Of a stretch of DNA of 64,000 nt, positions 1 through 6,756 are shown one piece after another. The first letter of the stretch is position 1; each line of letters starts with the position of its first letter. Made by a program: the position numbers and the translations under genes. The notes under the pieces are model-generated. The model ran no database searches. It had not been told where the DNA came from and saw only the letters and a program-made list of their open reading frames with translations. The stretch lies in NCBI RefSeq assembly GCF_042697365.1, contig NZ_CP137605.1, one strand, 5' to 3'. This DNA comes from Brucella pseudintermedia. GTDB lineage: Bacteria; Pseudomonadota; Alphaproteobacteria; Rhizobiales; Rhizobiaceae.

Positions 1-1
1 T

Positions 2-601
2 ACATTCGGTCGAATGGACCATTGGAAAAATCATACTGAAGCATTGGCGATATTTGGCGAAGTCGCTCGACGTGATCCAAGTTCCCAGTTTGTGATATCG
101 GGCAATAGTGTTGCGGACGCAGAAACCCTCGATTATCTCGAGGAACTGAAACTGCTTGGCAGAATAACTCTTATCCCACCAATGCCCTTTGAAGCAGTAA
201 GCGAGTTCCTAAGGCAGCGACATTCTGAGCGCGCTGTATTCCTTTCTTCGTCACGAGGGGAAAGCTTCGGACTTGCAGCGATTGAAGTGATGGCTAATGG
301 GATACCAGTAGTACTTTCAGCTGTGGAAGGTCACCAATCGATAGCGCCAGACACGAAGTCTCTTTACGAACTCGGTAACATCTCGGATGGAGCCGATAAG
401 CTGATGTATATAAGTGACCATTGGGCCGAACAATCCGAGTCAAGTATCAGAACGTCGCGCCGCTTTCAGGACAAGAACAGCGTTGCTAAACAATGGGAAC
501 GCGCCATTGAGCAGATGGCGCCTCGGAGAGCCACCCGCGGACTTTGGGACATGGATTATGGCGAAATGACGGCTTCACTAGAGCAGTCGCGCCACATCTA
601 A
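2..601 (+). CDS. Glycosyltransferase family 4, C-terminal part (5' end outside window)
   Basis: The reading frame is open to the left edge, so the first in-frame ATG at 14 is probably internal. The visible 200 residues are the C-terminal Rossmann domain of a GT-B, family 4 glycosyltransferase. It has the donor-site motif ESFGLAAIEVMANGIPVV, with the two glutamates spaced as in the EX7E motif, and the usual GR...KN start to this domain. Such enzymes add sugars from nucleotide-sugar donors to lipopolysaccharide, capsule or other glycans at the inner membrane. The acceptor cannot be told. The DNA is poorer in G+C than the chromosomal genes to the right, which suggests transfer. Confidence 0.85.
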   Translation, partial: TFGRMDHWKNHTEALAIFGEVARRDPSSQFVISGNSVADAETLDYLEELKLLGRITLIPPMPFEAVSEFLRQRHSERAVFLSSSRGESFGLAAIEVMANGIPVVLSAVEGHQSIAPDTKSLYELGNISDGADKLMYISDHWAEQSESSIRTSRRFQDKNSVAKQWERAIEQMAPRRATRGLWDMDYGEMTASLEQSRHI

Positions 602-665
602 AGCCAGCGGAATCTCACCTTGATGATGGGCGTTCCGTTCATCAAGGTAAGCCGTCGCCGTTACG

Positions 666-1775
666 CTAGTCTGCTTTCCGAATTGTGAACCGGACAACAG
701 GATCTACCCAAGTTTGTATGAAGTTACTCAGATTTCCGGTCTCATGCGCAATTTGTCGGGCTGAAAAGAAGTCCGCGCAGTAGGAAAACAGCCGATGTTC
801 TATCTCATACTGGAGAAATGGGTCTAACTTGATAAAAGCGGTTGCTTTCCATTCAGCATGACTTTCGAAAAGAAGTCGGGTTGCCTGTTCTGCATTATAA
901 TCGCTGCTGTTACCGCCGACGACATCTACATCACCTCCCAGTTGCTTTGCTTTCGAAAGGTACCATTCTAAAACGAAAAAATCGGACACTTGATATTCGT
1001 GCCAGCCCGAAACCTGTTTGTATGCCGCGGAAGCGGAGTGATGATCTAAAAGCGTTATCCCAAAATGCCCAAAGTGGATATCCTTAGCTACGTTGATCGC
1101 GCTTCGCTTGTTCACTGTTTCAACGTAGGCAACCCCTCCAGGCTTCAGATATTCATAGATTTTTTGAAGGCAATGGAATGGATCGGCAACGTGCTCGATA
1201 ACATCGTTACATGTAATGAGGTCAAAGCGTGTTCCGTTGATGAGATTAGTGTCATCTGTCAATATATCTCCGACCTTGATTGATAGCTTGCTCCCGGTGC
1301 TAGAAAGATTTAAATCTGCCAACTTGGCAACAGTCGGATCAATTTCGACGCCTAGCACATTGAGGCCCAACGCCTTAAATGCGTGCAGAAACCCACCATA
1401 TGCGCAGCCGATATCGAGATAATTGCTCCCCGGGGTCACACCAATGCCAGCTATCGCAAGTCTTGTAGCAAGTTCGCGCCCCCGCACGTTGGTCGACAGA
1501 GCGTATTCAATATGAGCTTTTTCCTTCGGGTAAGCTTCATAGACCGCCTGAACAGTATCCAGATCACGGTTGTATTCTGGTCCAACGAAATGCTGCATAA
1601 CACCGTCAGCGAATGAGGTGGAAATGTCGTACCAAGCAGCCAAAGCAGATGTTGTATTATAGGAGGTTTGGTTGAGCAATTTTTGACCTTCAAATGGGAA
1701 AAAGGTTCTGATGCCAAGGATGGATCGCAGACGATCATTAATGGTTATGCGCAATGAACATGCTTTCGACGACAT
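666..1775 (-). CDS. Class I SAM-dependent methyltransferase
   Basis: This 369-residue protein has the class I SAM fold: motif I DIGCAYGGFL at about residues 121-130, an acidic residue after strand 2 (GVEID, about 142-146), and the acidic post-motif around FDLITCNDVIEHVADP (about 184-199). The roughly 100 residues before the SAM domain match nothing I recognise. It resembles the small-molecule or sugar methyltransferases found in glycan clusters, which fits the glycosyltransferase next door, but it is convergent with that gene. No clear Shine-Dalgarno precedes the ATG, so the start is uncertain. The AT-rich codon use suggests foreign origin. Confidence 0.8.
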   Translation of the reverse strand: MSSKACSLRITINDRLRSILGIRTFFPFEGQKLLNQTSYNTTSALAAWYDISTSFADGVMQHFVGPEYNRDLDTVQAVYEAYPKEKAHIEYALSTNVRGRELATRLAIAGIGVTPGSNYLDIGCAYGGFLHAFKALGLNVLGVEIDPTVAKLADLNLSSTGSKLSIKVGDILTDDTNLINGTRFDLITCNDVIEHVADPFHCLQKIYEYLKPGGVAYVETVNKRSAINVAKDIHFGHFGITLLDHHSASAAYKQVSGWHEYQVSDFFVLEWYLSKAKQLGGDVDVVGGNSSDYNAEQATRLLFESHAEWKATAFIKLDPFLQYEIEHRLFSYCADFFSARQIAHETGNLSNFIQTWVDPVVRFTIRKAD

Positions 1776-1970
1776 GGGCTGGTTCAGCGGGGGTCGTTTG
1801 CGCTGCTATCTCTTTCTTTGAGTTATTGTGACGCCATTCAGAAAACTTTGTAATCTTCATTATCGCCCTCCCCAAAAAAAGTAAATCGCGGGAACTGATC
1901 TGCACTTTATACCCGCGTCGTTGCTGTTAAGCGAATCCACTAGATTTGACAAAGCTACTTATGTCAATAC

Positions 1971-1993
1971 GCCGCCCACTGAGGCGGCTTTTT
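1971..1993 (+). terminator. Rho-independent terminator, plus strand
   Basis: The arms GCCGCC (1971-1976) and GGCGGC (1983-1988) enclose loop CACTGA and are followed by a T-rich run. The nearest plus-strand gene ends at 601, so this terminator has no obvious gene now; its gene may have been lost or displaced. Confidence 0.6.
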
Positions 1994-2021
1994 CTTTGCC
2001 AATAAAAAACCTCGGCGGGGG

Positions 2022-2026
2022 GCTTG
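2022..2026. repeat. Left target-site duplication of the IS
   Basis: GCTTG directly abuts the left inverted repeat, and the same five bases follow the right end at 3345-3349. Five-base duplication is usual for IS2-group elements, and two identical copies imply a simple transposition with no later rearrangement at the ends. Confidence 0.85.
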
Positions 2027-2055
2027 TGGAGTTGCCCCATAAAAACCGGACATTT

Positions 2056-2934
2056 TCAGAATTGAGCATTTCGGCTCAGGAACTCTCGTGGAGATTGATA
2101 TCCTAAAGCCTTGTGCGGGTGAAGATTGTTGTAGTGCTCGAACCATGATGGCAGTTGAGCCATGACAGTTTCGGCGTCCGGCGTCGGATTTATCCGGACA
2201 TAATCGCGCTTGAATGTTTTGACGAAAGCCTCAGCCATTCCATTTGACTGCGGGCTGCGCACTGGTGTTCTGCACTGTTCCATACCGATATCCCGGAGCA
2301 AGGACGCGGTGCTTTTCGCAATGAAGCATGAACCATTGTCGGTAAGCCACTGGATGGGCTCTGCCAGCGTATTGATGCGCCCGAAGCGGTTTTCTACCGC
2401 CGTGATGACAAGATCCTGCACATCTTCGCTCTTGATGCCTTCTGTCGTGGCCACATGAGCGATTGCTTCCCGATCACAGCAGTCGAGCGCAAATGCAACG
2501 CGGACCTTTTCCTTGTTGTCGCACGTGATCTCGAAGCCATCGGAGCACCATCTGGTATTGGAGCGCTCGACGGTGACTTGCCCGTCGTGTCTGCGTTCAC
2601 CGGCAGCTCCGGTATGGCGCTGAAGGAGCAGATCATGCTGCTTCATCACGCGGTAAACACGTTTGGCGTTCGGCCATGAACGCCCCTGTTCACGGGCCTT
2701 GCGCCGCAGAACGGCATGAACGCGCCGATAGCCATAGGTCGACATTTCTTCAATGATCGCCTTGATCTGAGCAACCAGATCAGCGTCGGGAAGCGGAGGT
2801 CTCCCTCGGGCTCTGGAAAGGGTGCCTGTGGCTCGCGCCGCGATATTCGACCGGGCAACACCTAGCGTCTCGCATACCGCTTTCATCGCAAAACGTCCTT
2901 CGGCAGCGAGATTGAGTGCAGCATGCGTTTTTTT
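2056..2934 (-). CDS. IS2-group transposase OrfB (DDE domain), made by frameshift
   Basis: This is the catalytic half of the transposase. It carries the HTH_21/rve features of the IS3 family: YGYRRVHAVLRR, the first Asp in RWCSDGFEITCD, the second in WLTDNGSC, and the Glu in PQSNGMAEAFVKTFKRDYV, ending with the usual HPHKALGYQSPREFL. No good separate start is seen. The frame joins orfA at a run of seven A on the minus strand (T7 at 2928-2934), where a -1 slip gives the fused OrfAB protein. The stop lies just inside the left inverted repeat. All three catalytic acidic residues are present. Confidence 0.88.
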   Translation of the reverse strand, partial: KKTHAALNLAAEGRFAMKAVCETLGVARSNIAARATGTLSRARGRPPLPDADLVAQIKAIIEEMSTYGYRRVHAVLRRKAREQGRSWPNAKRVYRVMKQHDLLLQRHTGAAGERRHDGQVTVERSNTRWCSDGFEITCDNKEKVRVAFALDCCDREAIAHVATTEGIKSEDVQDLVITAVENRFGRINTLAEPIQWLTDNGSCFIAKSTASLLRDIGMEQCRTPVRSPQSNGMAEAFVKTFKRDYVRINPTPDAETVMAQLPSWFEHYNNLHPHKALGYQSPREFLSRNAQF

Positions 2935-3275
2935 GGGCCGCTGGCGATTTCGAGGGCCTCCTTGAGAATTTCCCCTTCCATCGTCTTCTTGCCCAGCAGG
3001 CGCTGTAATTCCTTCACCTGAGCCTGAAGCGCCCGGTATTCCGAGGCAGGGACAACCTCCTCTTCGGCTGCCGTTGCGACCAATGCACCCTGTGACGCAA
3101 GCTTGCGCCACGCGAACAGCTGGTTAGGCGCAATGCCATGACGACGGGCGACCAGACTGACCGTTGCGTCCGCCTCGTAGGTTTCGTGGACAATCGCAAG
3201 TTTCTCCGCGGTACTCCAGCGTCGACGCCGCTCAGGGCCGGAAAGAATTTCCATCTTAATGCTATTACCAGTCAT
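2883..3275 (-). CDS. IS2-group transposase OrfA (DNA-binding)
   Basis: This 130-residue protein has an N-terminal helix-turn-helix of the HTH_8/IS3 OrfA type (RRRRWSTAEKLAIVHETYE, then SLVARRHGIAPNQLFAWRK) and a C-terminal leucine-rich coiled coil (ELQRLLGKKTMEGEILKEAL). The pattern closely follows IS2 InsC. It binds the element ends and, once fused to OrfB by frameshifting at 2928-2934, forms the transposase. Confidence 0.9.
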   Translation of the reverse strand: MTGNSIKMEILSGPERRRRWSTAEKLAIVHETYEADATVSLVARRHGIAPNQLFAWRKLASQGALVATAAEEEVVPASEYRALQAQVKELQRLLGKKTMEGEILKEALEIASGPKKRMLHSISLPKDVLR

Positions 3276-3344
3276 AATGTGAACAGTAGTCCTATCACTT
3301 ATTTAAGTGGCAGAAACTGTCCGGGCAATTAAGGGGCTATTCCA

Positions 3345-3349
3345 GCTTG
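3345..3349. repeat. Right target-site duplication of the IS
   Basis: GCTTG, identical to 2022-2026. See the left copy and the split terminator. Confidence 0.85.
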
Positions 3350-3364
3350 CCGAGGCTGTGCGTA

Positions 3365-3384
3365 GTTGAAGCGGGAGCTTCAAC
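3365..3384 (+). other. Perfect hairpin with GNRA-type loop
   Basis: GTTGAAGC-GGGA-GCTTCAAC is a perfect 8-bp stem closed by the tetraloop GGGA. It has no T-run, so it is not a standard terminator. It lies about 40 bp before a 31-residue reading frame and could be part of its leader, or of a small RNA. Confidence 0.35.
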
Positions 3385-3422
3385 CGCACCAATTCATCAT
3401 GTCACAAAGTAAGGAAAACACA

Positions 3423-3518
3423 ATGGCACGACGTATCAACGCGGCGTGCCGGCGCGCCTTCATGTGCGGCGAACACGCCGGGCACGCCAATAGAGTGTAT
3501 CTTAAAAACACCGTGTGA
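3423..3518 (+). CDS. Small hypothetical protein, 31 residues
   Basis: The ATG follows a good Shine-Dalgarno (AAGGAAAACAC). The peptide is basic and has two cysteines and two histidines (AACRRAFMCGEHAGH), so metal binding is possible but unproven. I recognise no family. The short length makes a chance frame quite possible; the ribosome-binding site is the main support. Confidence 0.35.
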   Translation: MARRINAACRRAFMCGEHAGHANRVYLKNTV

Positions 3519-3547
3519 GACGTTTCTGACAAAGGTCAGGTGACGGA

Positions 3548-3745
3548 TTAAAGCTCTGACAGAGCTTCATAGCCATTTATACTGACAAGCATATCGCCGA
3601 TCTCAGTCAGTGCGGCACCGACATCATCGACCCGCCATCCATTCGTAACGGCTGTGTCTACGATCGGCAGCAGGTTAGACCCTATAGCCTGAATGCAGTC
3701 TTCGACCCGGCCATCATATTCATCGTCCGATTTCGGCGCTTTCAT
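3548..3745 (-). CDS. Hypothetical island protein, 65 residues
   Basis: The frame stays open upstream to 3946, but the ATG at 3745 has a strong ribosome-binding site (GGGAGGAAGC) and is chosen here. The product is small, acidic and apparently all-helical, without cysteine pairs, membrane segments or a known motif. It is divergent from the lysis cassette across about 120 bp and lies upstream of the terminator that the IS has split. Function unknown. Confidence 0.55.
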   Translation of the reverse strand: MKAPKSDDEYDGRVEDCIQAIGSNLLPIVDTAVTNGWRVDDVGAALTEIGDMLVSINGYEALSEL

Positions 3746-3866
3746 TGCTTCCTCCCTTTTCTGGAGAGAAGAGCGTAACCCGTACTTCACATTAACGTCT
3801 CTCCTTTTTTCTGAGGATTGACAGCGCGCTACTTGCGCTCGCGACCTACCTCTACAGGACATCCCC

Positions 3867-4730
3867 ATGAACAAAACAACGTTCTTCGCGTATGCGAGGC
3901 GCGCGCCTTTTGGCGGCCGTCTTTCGCAGGCGCAGGTCGACGGCATGTCGGCAATTTTGGCTGAATCTGAGCGCCGATGCCTGCCAGACGAGCAGACGGC
4001 TTATGTGCTCGCAACGGCATTCCACGAAACCGGCGGCAAGATGCAGCCGATCGAGGAAAACCTCAATTACACGACCGCTGCGCAGATAAAGAAGACATGG
4101 CCGTCGCGCTTTTCCACTGTGCAGAGCGCCCAGCCTTATGTGCGAAACCCGCAGGGACTCGCCAATAAGGTCTATGGCGGCAGGCTGGGCAACACCCGAC
4201 CGAACGACGGCTGGCTCTACCGCGGTCGCGGGTTGGTGCAGATCACTGGCAAAGACAACTATAAGAAGTACGCCCTTGGCGATAACCCCGACGCCGCGCT
4301 GGAGATGGCCACGGCTATTCGCATCCTGTTCGACGGGATGATCAACGGCAAGTTCACTGGCAAGAGGCTGGCTGACTATTTCGGCGCCGGCAAGGAAGAC
4401 CCTGTAGGCGCCCGCGCTATCGTCAACGGCAGCGATAAGGCCAGCCTCATTGCCGGTTACTACCGCAACTTCCTCGACAGTCTTGTAGCTGCCCGTGAAA
4501 TGAAACCTGCCACGGCGGAAGACGCCAAGCCTGATGATGTACCGCTGCTGCAGGACAAGACCGTCCAGACGATCGTTGCCGGCACGGGCGGCACGCTCGT
4601 CACTGGCCTTATCGGTGCGGTTTCCAACCCTTGGGCGTTCGCAACGGTCGTGCTTCTGCTGGTCGCAGCAGGCGCGGGCTTCTGGCTCTGGAAGAGCGGA
4701 CGGCTCGAACTGAAGAGGGTGGCGGCGTGA
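3867..4730 (+). CDS. Phage endolysin, GH19 (chitinase-like), with C-terminal membrane segment
   Basis: This 287-residue lysozyme-like enzyme is predicted to cut peptidoglycan. The N-terminal ~200 residues match the GH19 fold: catalytic Glu in ATAFHETGGKMQ, then YRGRGLVQITGKDNY and RAIVNGSDKA. There is no N-terminal signal. Instead a hydrophobic stretch near the C terminus (WAFATVVLLLVAAGAGFWLW, about residues 256-275) is followed by basic residues, so the enzyme may be anchored with its catalytic part in the cytoplasm until lysis. It is first in a cassette in which each following gene overlaps the one before by about 4 nt. Confidence 0.88.
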   Translation: MNKTTFFAYARRAPFGGRLSQAQVDGMSAILAESERRCLPDEQTAYVLATAFHETGGKMQPIEENLNYTTAAQIKKTWPSRFSTVQSAQPYVRNPQGLANKVYGGRLGNTRPNDGWLYRGRGLVQITGKDNYKKYALGDNPDAALEMATAIRILFDGMINGKFTGKRLADYFGAGKEDPVGARAIVNGSDKASLIAGYYRNFLDSLVAAREMKPATAEDAKPDDVPLLQDKTVQTIVAGTGGTLVTGLIGAVSNPWAFATVVLLLVAAGAGFWLWKSGRLELKRVAA

Positions 4731-4924
4731 GCAACATAACGGTGGTGATCGAATACGACACCGAAGCTGAAACCGCTCAGGTCCAGTATTGCGGCAAGAC
4801 ACAGGAATGGCGCGACGCCAAGCTGACCTTCGCTCAGGGAATTACCGAGACTCGCGATGGTTATCTCATCCGCCGTGAACGCGACGGCACTGCCTCGATG
4901 CTGCTGACAGGAGTGCCGACATGA
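4727..4924 (+). CDS. Hypothetical lysis-cassette protein, 65 residues
   Basis: It starts at a GTG overlapping the endolysin stop (GTGA), so translation is probably coupled. The soluble, beta-rich product (SNITVVIEYDTEAETAQVQY) has no membrane segment or signal and is not a holin. I do not recognise the family. A longer frame begins at 4631 inside the endolysin gene but lacks a matching ribosome-binding site. Confidence 0.6.
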   Translation: MSNITVVIEYDTEAETAQVQYCGKTQEWRDAKLTFAQGITETRDGYLIRRERDGTASMLLTGVPT

Positions 4925-5157
4925 CCTGGCTCTTAACCCTGCGCTCCAAAATCACAGGCTGGGCCGTAGCAATCGCTGCGGCCCTTGCGATTCTGGCAGG
5001 CGCTTACCTCAAGGGCAGGGCGGACAACGCCACAAGCGCCACCGCAGACCGGCTCAAGGCCGCCAACAAAGCAAGGAAGATCGAAGATGAAACGAGCAAG
5101 CTTGGCGGCGGTGATGTTGACGCTGCTTTGTCTCGGTGGATGCGTGACGGCCGGTAG
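4921..5157 (+). CDS. Putative i-spanin (Rz-like)
   Basis: This 78-residue protein has one N-terminal membrane segment (GWAVAIAAALAILAGAYLKG, about residues 13-32), then a charged helical domain predicted to face the periplasm, the layout of inner-membrane spanins. The start overlaps the previous stop (ATGA). A lipoprotein gene is nested inside it in another frame, the classic Rz/Rz1 arrangement. With its partner it should fuse inner and outer membranes in the last step of lysis. It is short for an Rz, so sequence alone is weak; the nested Rz1 is the stronger evidence. Confidence 0.68.
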   Translation: MTWLLTLRSKITGWAVAIAAALAILAGAYLKGRADNATSATADRLKAANKARKIEDETSKLGGGDVDAALSRWMRDGR

Positions 5158-5278
5158 CTACTGCGACGTAGCCCGGCCTGTCCGCCCGAGTGTTGAGGAT
5201 AGCCTGACCGAAGGCACGAAGCGCCAGATCCTCTCAGAGAACACCAAACTGGAAAAACTGTGCGGGGTGCGGCCGTGA
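5087..5278 (+). CDS. Putative o-spanin lipoprotein (Rz1-like), nested in Rz
   Basis: This 63-residue lipoprotein has a basic start, a hydrophobic core and a lipobox LGGC with the lipidated Cys at residue 19. The mature part (RPVRPSVEDSLTEGTKRQIL) is like the small o-spanins of phages of Proteobacteria. It starts inside the i-spanin gene in a different frame and runs past its end. No other start fits the signal peptide. Confidence 0.75.
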   Translation: MKRASLAAVMLTLLCLGGCVTAGSYCDVARPVRPSVEDSLTEGTKRQILSENTKLEKLCGVRP

Positions 5279-5340
5279 GGGCGCGAATGTGGCTGACCTG
5301 CCTGTGGCTGGGTGTGGCAGCAAGGGGGATCATTGGATGA
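5275..5340 (+). CDS. Tiny coupled reading frame, 21 residues
   Basis: A GTG overlaps the Rz1 stop as GTGA, and this frame's own stop overlaps the next ATG as ATGA, so it bridges two genes exactly. The product is hydrophobic in the middle (WLTCLWLGVAARG). It could be a genuine micro-protein, or only a path for ribosomes to reach the next start, which has its own AAGGGGG site. Confidence 0.3.
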   Translation: MRARMWLTCLWLGVAARGIIG

Positions 5341-5672
5341 CCGGCGCTGAAATCATGGCCGTTGTCGGCTTTATTGTCATGCTGATGGGCTTTCTGTTCG
5401 GGCTTTGGAAGTACGTAGAAAGCCAGATCGCGAAAGCCGAGACGCGGAACGCTGCAAAAGCGGACGCTGCAACGGCTCTTGCCAGCCTGACGCGGCAGGA
5501 GCTTTCCGACTACAAGCTGCGCGCGGCTGAAACTTTCGCAACGAAGGCAGGCATGCAGGAACAGACCTCGCAGATCATGCGGGCCATCGAGAGCGTGGCG
5601 CACCGCATCGATGGACTTACCGAGCGGATTGATAACATCATGGCGACGAGGACGGGGCGGGGGAGGGGTTAA
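5337..5672 (+). CDS. Phage membrane/coiled-coil protein, possible holin
   Basis: The ATG at 5337 follows AAGGGGG and overlaps the preceding tiny frame; an earlier in-frame start at 5289 is less likely. The 111-residue product has one N-terminal membrane segment (IMAVVGFIVMLMGFLFGLW), then a long charged coiled coil and a basic tail. As the cassette otherwise lacks a holin, this is the best candidate, though one membrane segment plus coiled coil also fits other phage proteins. It converges with the next minus-strand gene and overlaps it by 4 nt. Confidence 0.6.
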   Translation: MTGAEIMAVVGFIVMLMGFLFGLWKYVESQIAKAETRNAAKADAATALASLTRQELSDYKLRAAETFATKAGMQEQTSQIMRAIESVAHRIDGLTERIDNIMATRTGRGRG

Positions 5673-6187
5673 CGCTCCCACGGGCGTGGGTCCTTAATTC
5701 GTCGCCGCTGCCCGCCAAGAATTGCTTGAAGACTAGAACATTGAGGCAGCAACGTTGCATAGTCCTTGAGTCCGGTGAACTCGTCTTTTCGTACAATCGA
5801 CTTGCCCAGAATGTCGAGCCAATCTGGATTATTATTAAGTAGTTCAATGCACCCATCGAGCGTTTCAGCAAAATAGTCGCTAATGCGACCTTTGGTATTG
5901 TGTGAAATTCGAAATGTGCAGGCCAAGTCTAAATCGTTCGCGAAGTCGATTATTGCAAAACGTAAATTCTCGCTGTTATTTTCTTCCTTGGCCTTCAATA
6001 TAGCACTGGAATGAGAAGTTAACTTTTCAAGCAATGAAGTCGTCATTGTTGCATAGTTCATCTCTGATGAAAGTGAGAATTGCCTCGCATTGTACAGCAG
6101 TGCTGCAATACTTACAATAAGTGATAATACAGCAATTAATGGGGAGAGGTAATCACCTTCTCCCCAGTTTATTGTAACGTTTATCAT
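5669..6187 (-). CDS. Membrane protein of unknown function, third gene of a cassette
   Basis: This 172-residue protein has one N-terminal membrane segment (LIAVLSLIVSIAALLYNARQ, about residues 16-35). It is followed by a long helical, Asn- and acidic-rich domain predicted to be cytoplasmic. The gene is clearly AT-richer than its neighbours. Its start overlaps the stop of the 58-residue gene before it (ATGA), and that gene overlaps the 47-residue gene, so the three form a tightly coupled minus-strand unit opposing the lysis genes. A membrane-anchored helical domain in an AT-rich phage cargo unit suggests a moron or defence gene, but no family is recognised. Confidence 0.6.
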   Translation of the reverse strand: MINVTINWGEGDYLSPLIAVLSLIVSIAALLYNARQFSLSSEMNYATMTTSLLEKLTSHSSAILKAKEENNSENLRFAIIDFANDLDLACTFRISHNTKGRISDYFAETLDGCIELLNNNPDWLDILGKSIVRKDEFTGLKDYATLLPQCSSLQAILGGQRRRIKDPRPWER

Positions 6188-6360
6188 TTTCCATTAGGCT
6201 TTGGTGTTGCTGTAGTTGCCGCTTGGGTTGGCGACGATGCTGCTTGCATGCGAGCTAAGTTAGCGCCCTTTTCGACCCACTGCCCCTGAGATGCCGTCTG
6301 GAGTCGATTTAGGTTCGCGCCCTCATTTATTGTGACGCGATTGACTTTCTTCTCTACCAT
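6184..6360 (-). CDS. Small hypothetical protein, 58 residues, with internal repeat
   Basis: This is the middle gene of the three-gene minus-strand unit. The start shares a base with the previous stop (TAATG), and its stop overlaps the next start (ATGA). The product repeats a short motif, GANLNRLQTASQ then GANLARMQAASS, and ends in a Thr/Ala/Pro-rich tail with a Lys terminus. No family is recognised. Exact coupling on both sides supports a real gene despite its size. Confidence 0.55.
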   Translation of the reverse strand: MVEKKVNRVTINEGANLNRLQTASQGQWVEKGANLARMQAASSPTQAATTATPKPNGK

Positions 6361-6503
6361 TATTTCCCCTTTTTCCCTTTGCGCTCGTCCTGGCCGAGTG
6401 CGGAAGCGTAAATTGATTTCTGTTCTGTTTTAGTCAACTTGCCACCCGCAAGCCCTTTAGCGGCAAGGGATGACACCTTATCACTCGTTGTTTTCTTGGC
6501 CAT
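6360..6503 (-). CDS. Small basic protein, 47 residues (Lys/Ser/Ala-rich)
   Basis: This is the first gene of the three-gene unit. The product, starting MAKKTTSDKVSSLAAKGL and with the block KTEQKSIYASALGQ, resembles small proteins seen in accessory DNA of many Proteobacteria that share a K-S-A-ASALSQ-like pattern. Their role is unknown to me. It is likely soluble and could bind nucleic acid. The ribosome-binding site is weak. About 250 bp of AT-rich DNA before it probably holds the promoter. Confidence 0.55.
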   Translation of the reverse strand: MAKKTTSDKVSSLAAKGLAGGKLTKTEQKSIYASALGQDERKGKKGK

Positions 6504-6756
6504 TTCGTTTCACCCGTGTTGGCTGCCCGATATGTAACTGCAGGTAGCAATAATTCACCACACAATCAATCTGCTCGAATTACTCGCAATAGTCAATATG
6601 TAGTTTCATCGATTGTAGACGATACTATATTTTGTGTTGTGATTGTGGATAACGGAGATAGTCTTTCCTCAAGCCTCTCTCCATTAACATCACATTTATC
6701 GAGACATTCCATCCTTCCTTCTGCGCCGCTCACCACGGCTACAAAGACGGCGCCGA

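Larger units (their letters stand above)
2027..3344 (-). mobile_element. Complete IS3-family (IS2-group) insertion sequence
   Basis: The 1318-bp element starts TGGAGTTGCCCC on the left, and the reverse complement of its right end starts TGGAATAGCCCC. The ends share the pattern TGGA-T-GCCCC-TAA-CCGGACA-TTT over about 28 bp. They enclose an orfA/orfB pair on the minus strand with a frameshift window. The intact ends, 5-bp target duplication and open frames suggest a recent and perhaps active copy. Confidence 0.9.
2004..3355 (-). terminator. Minus-strand terminator split by the IS insertion
   Basis: The left arm CCTCGGC (2010-2016) lies beside six A residues (2004-2009). The matching arm GCCGAGG is at 3349-3355, on the far side of the insertion sequence. 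With the IS and one target copy removed they form a 7-bp stem, a 9-nt loop and a U6 tail on the minus strand, a good intrinsic terminator. The IS sits in the loop, so the arms are now more than 1.3 kb apart. Confidence 0.65.

Noticed and set aside
3852..4802. 316-codon minus-strand frame over the endolysin
   Set aside because: The plus strand encodes a GH19 enzyme with intact motifs; the minus frame has none.
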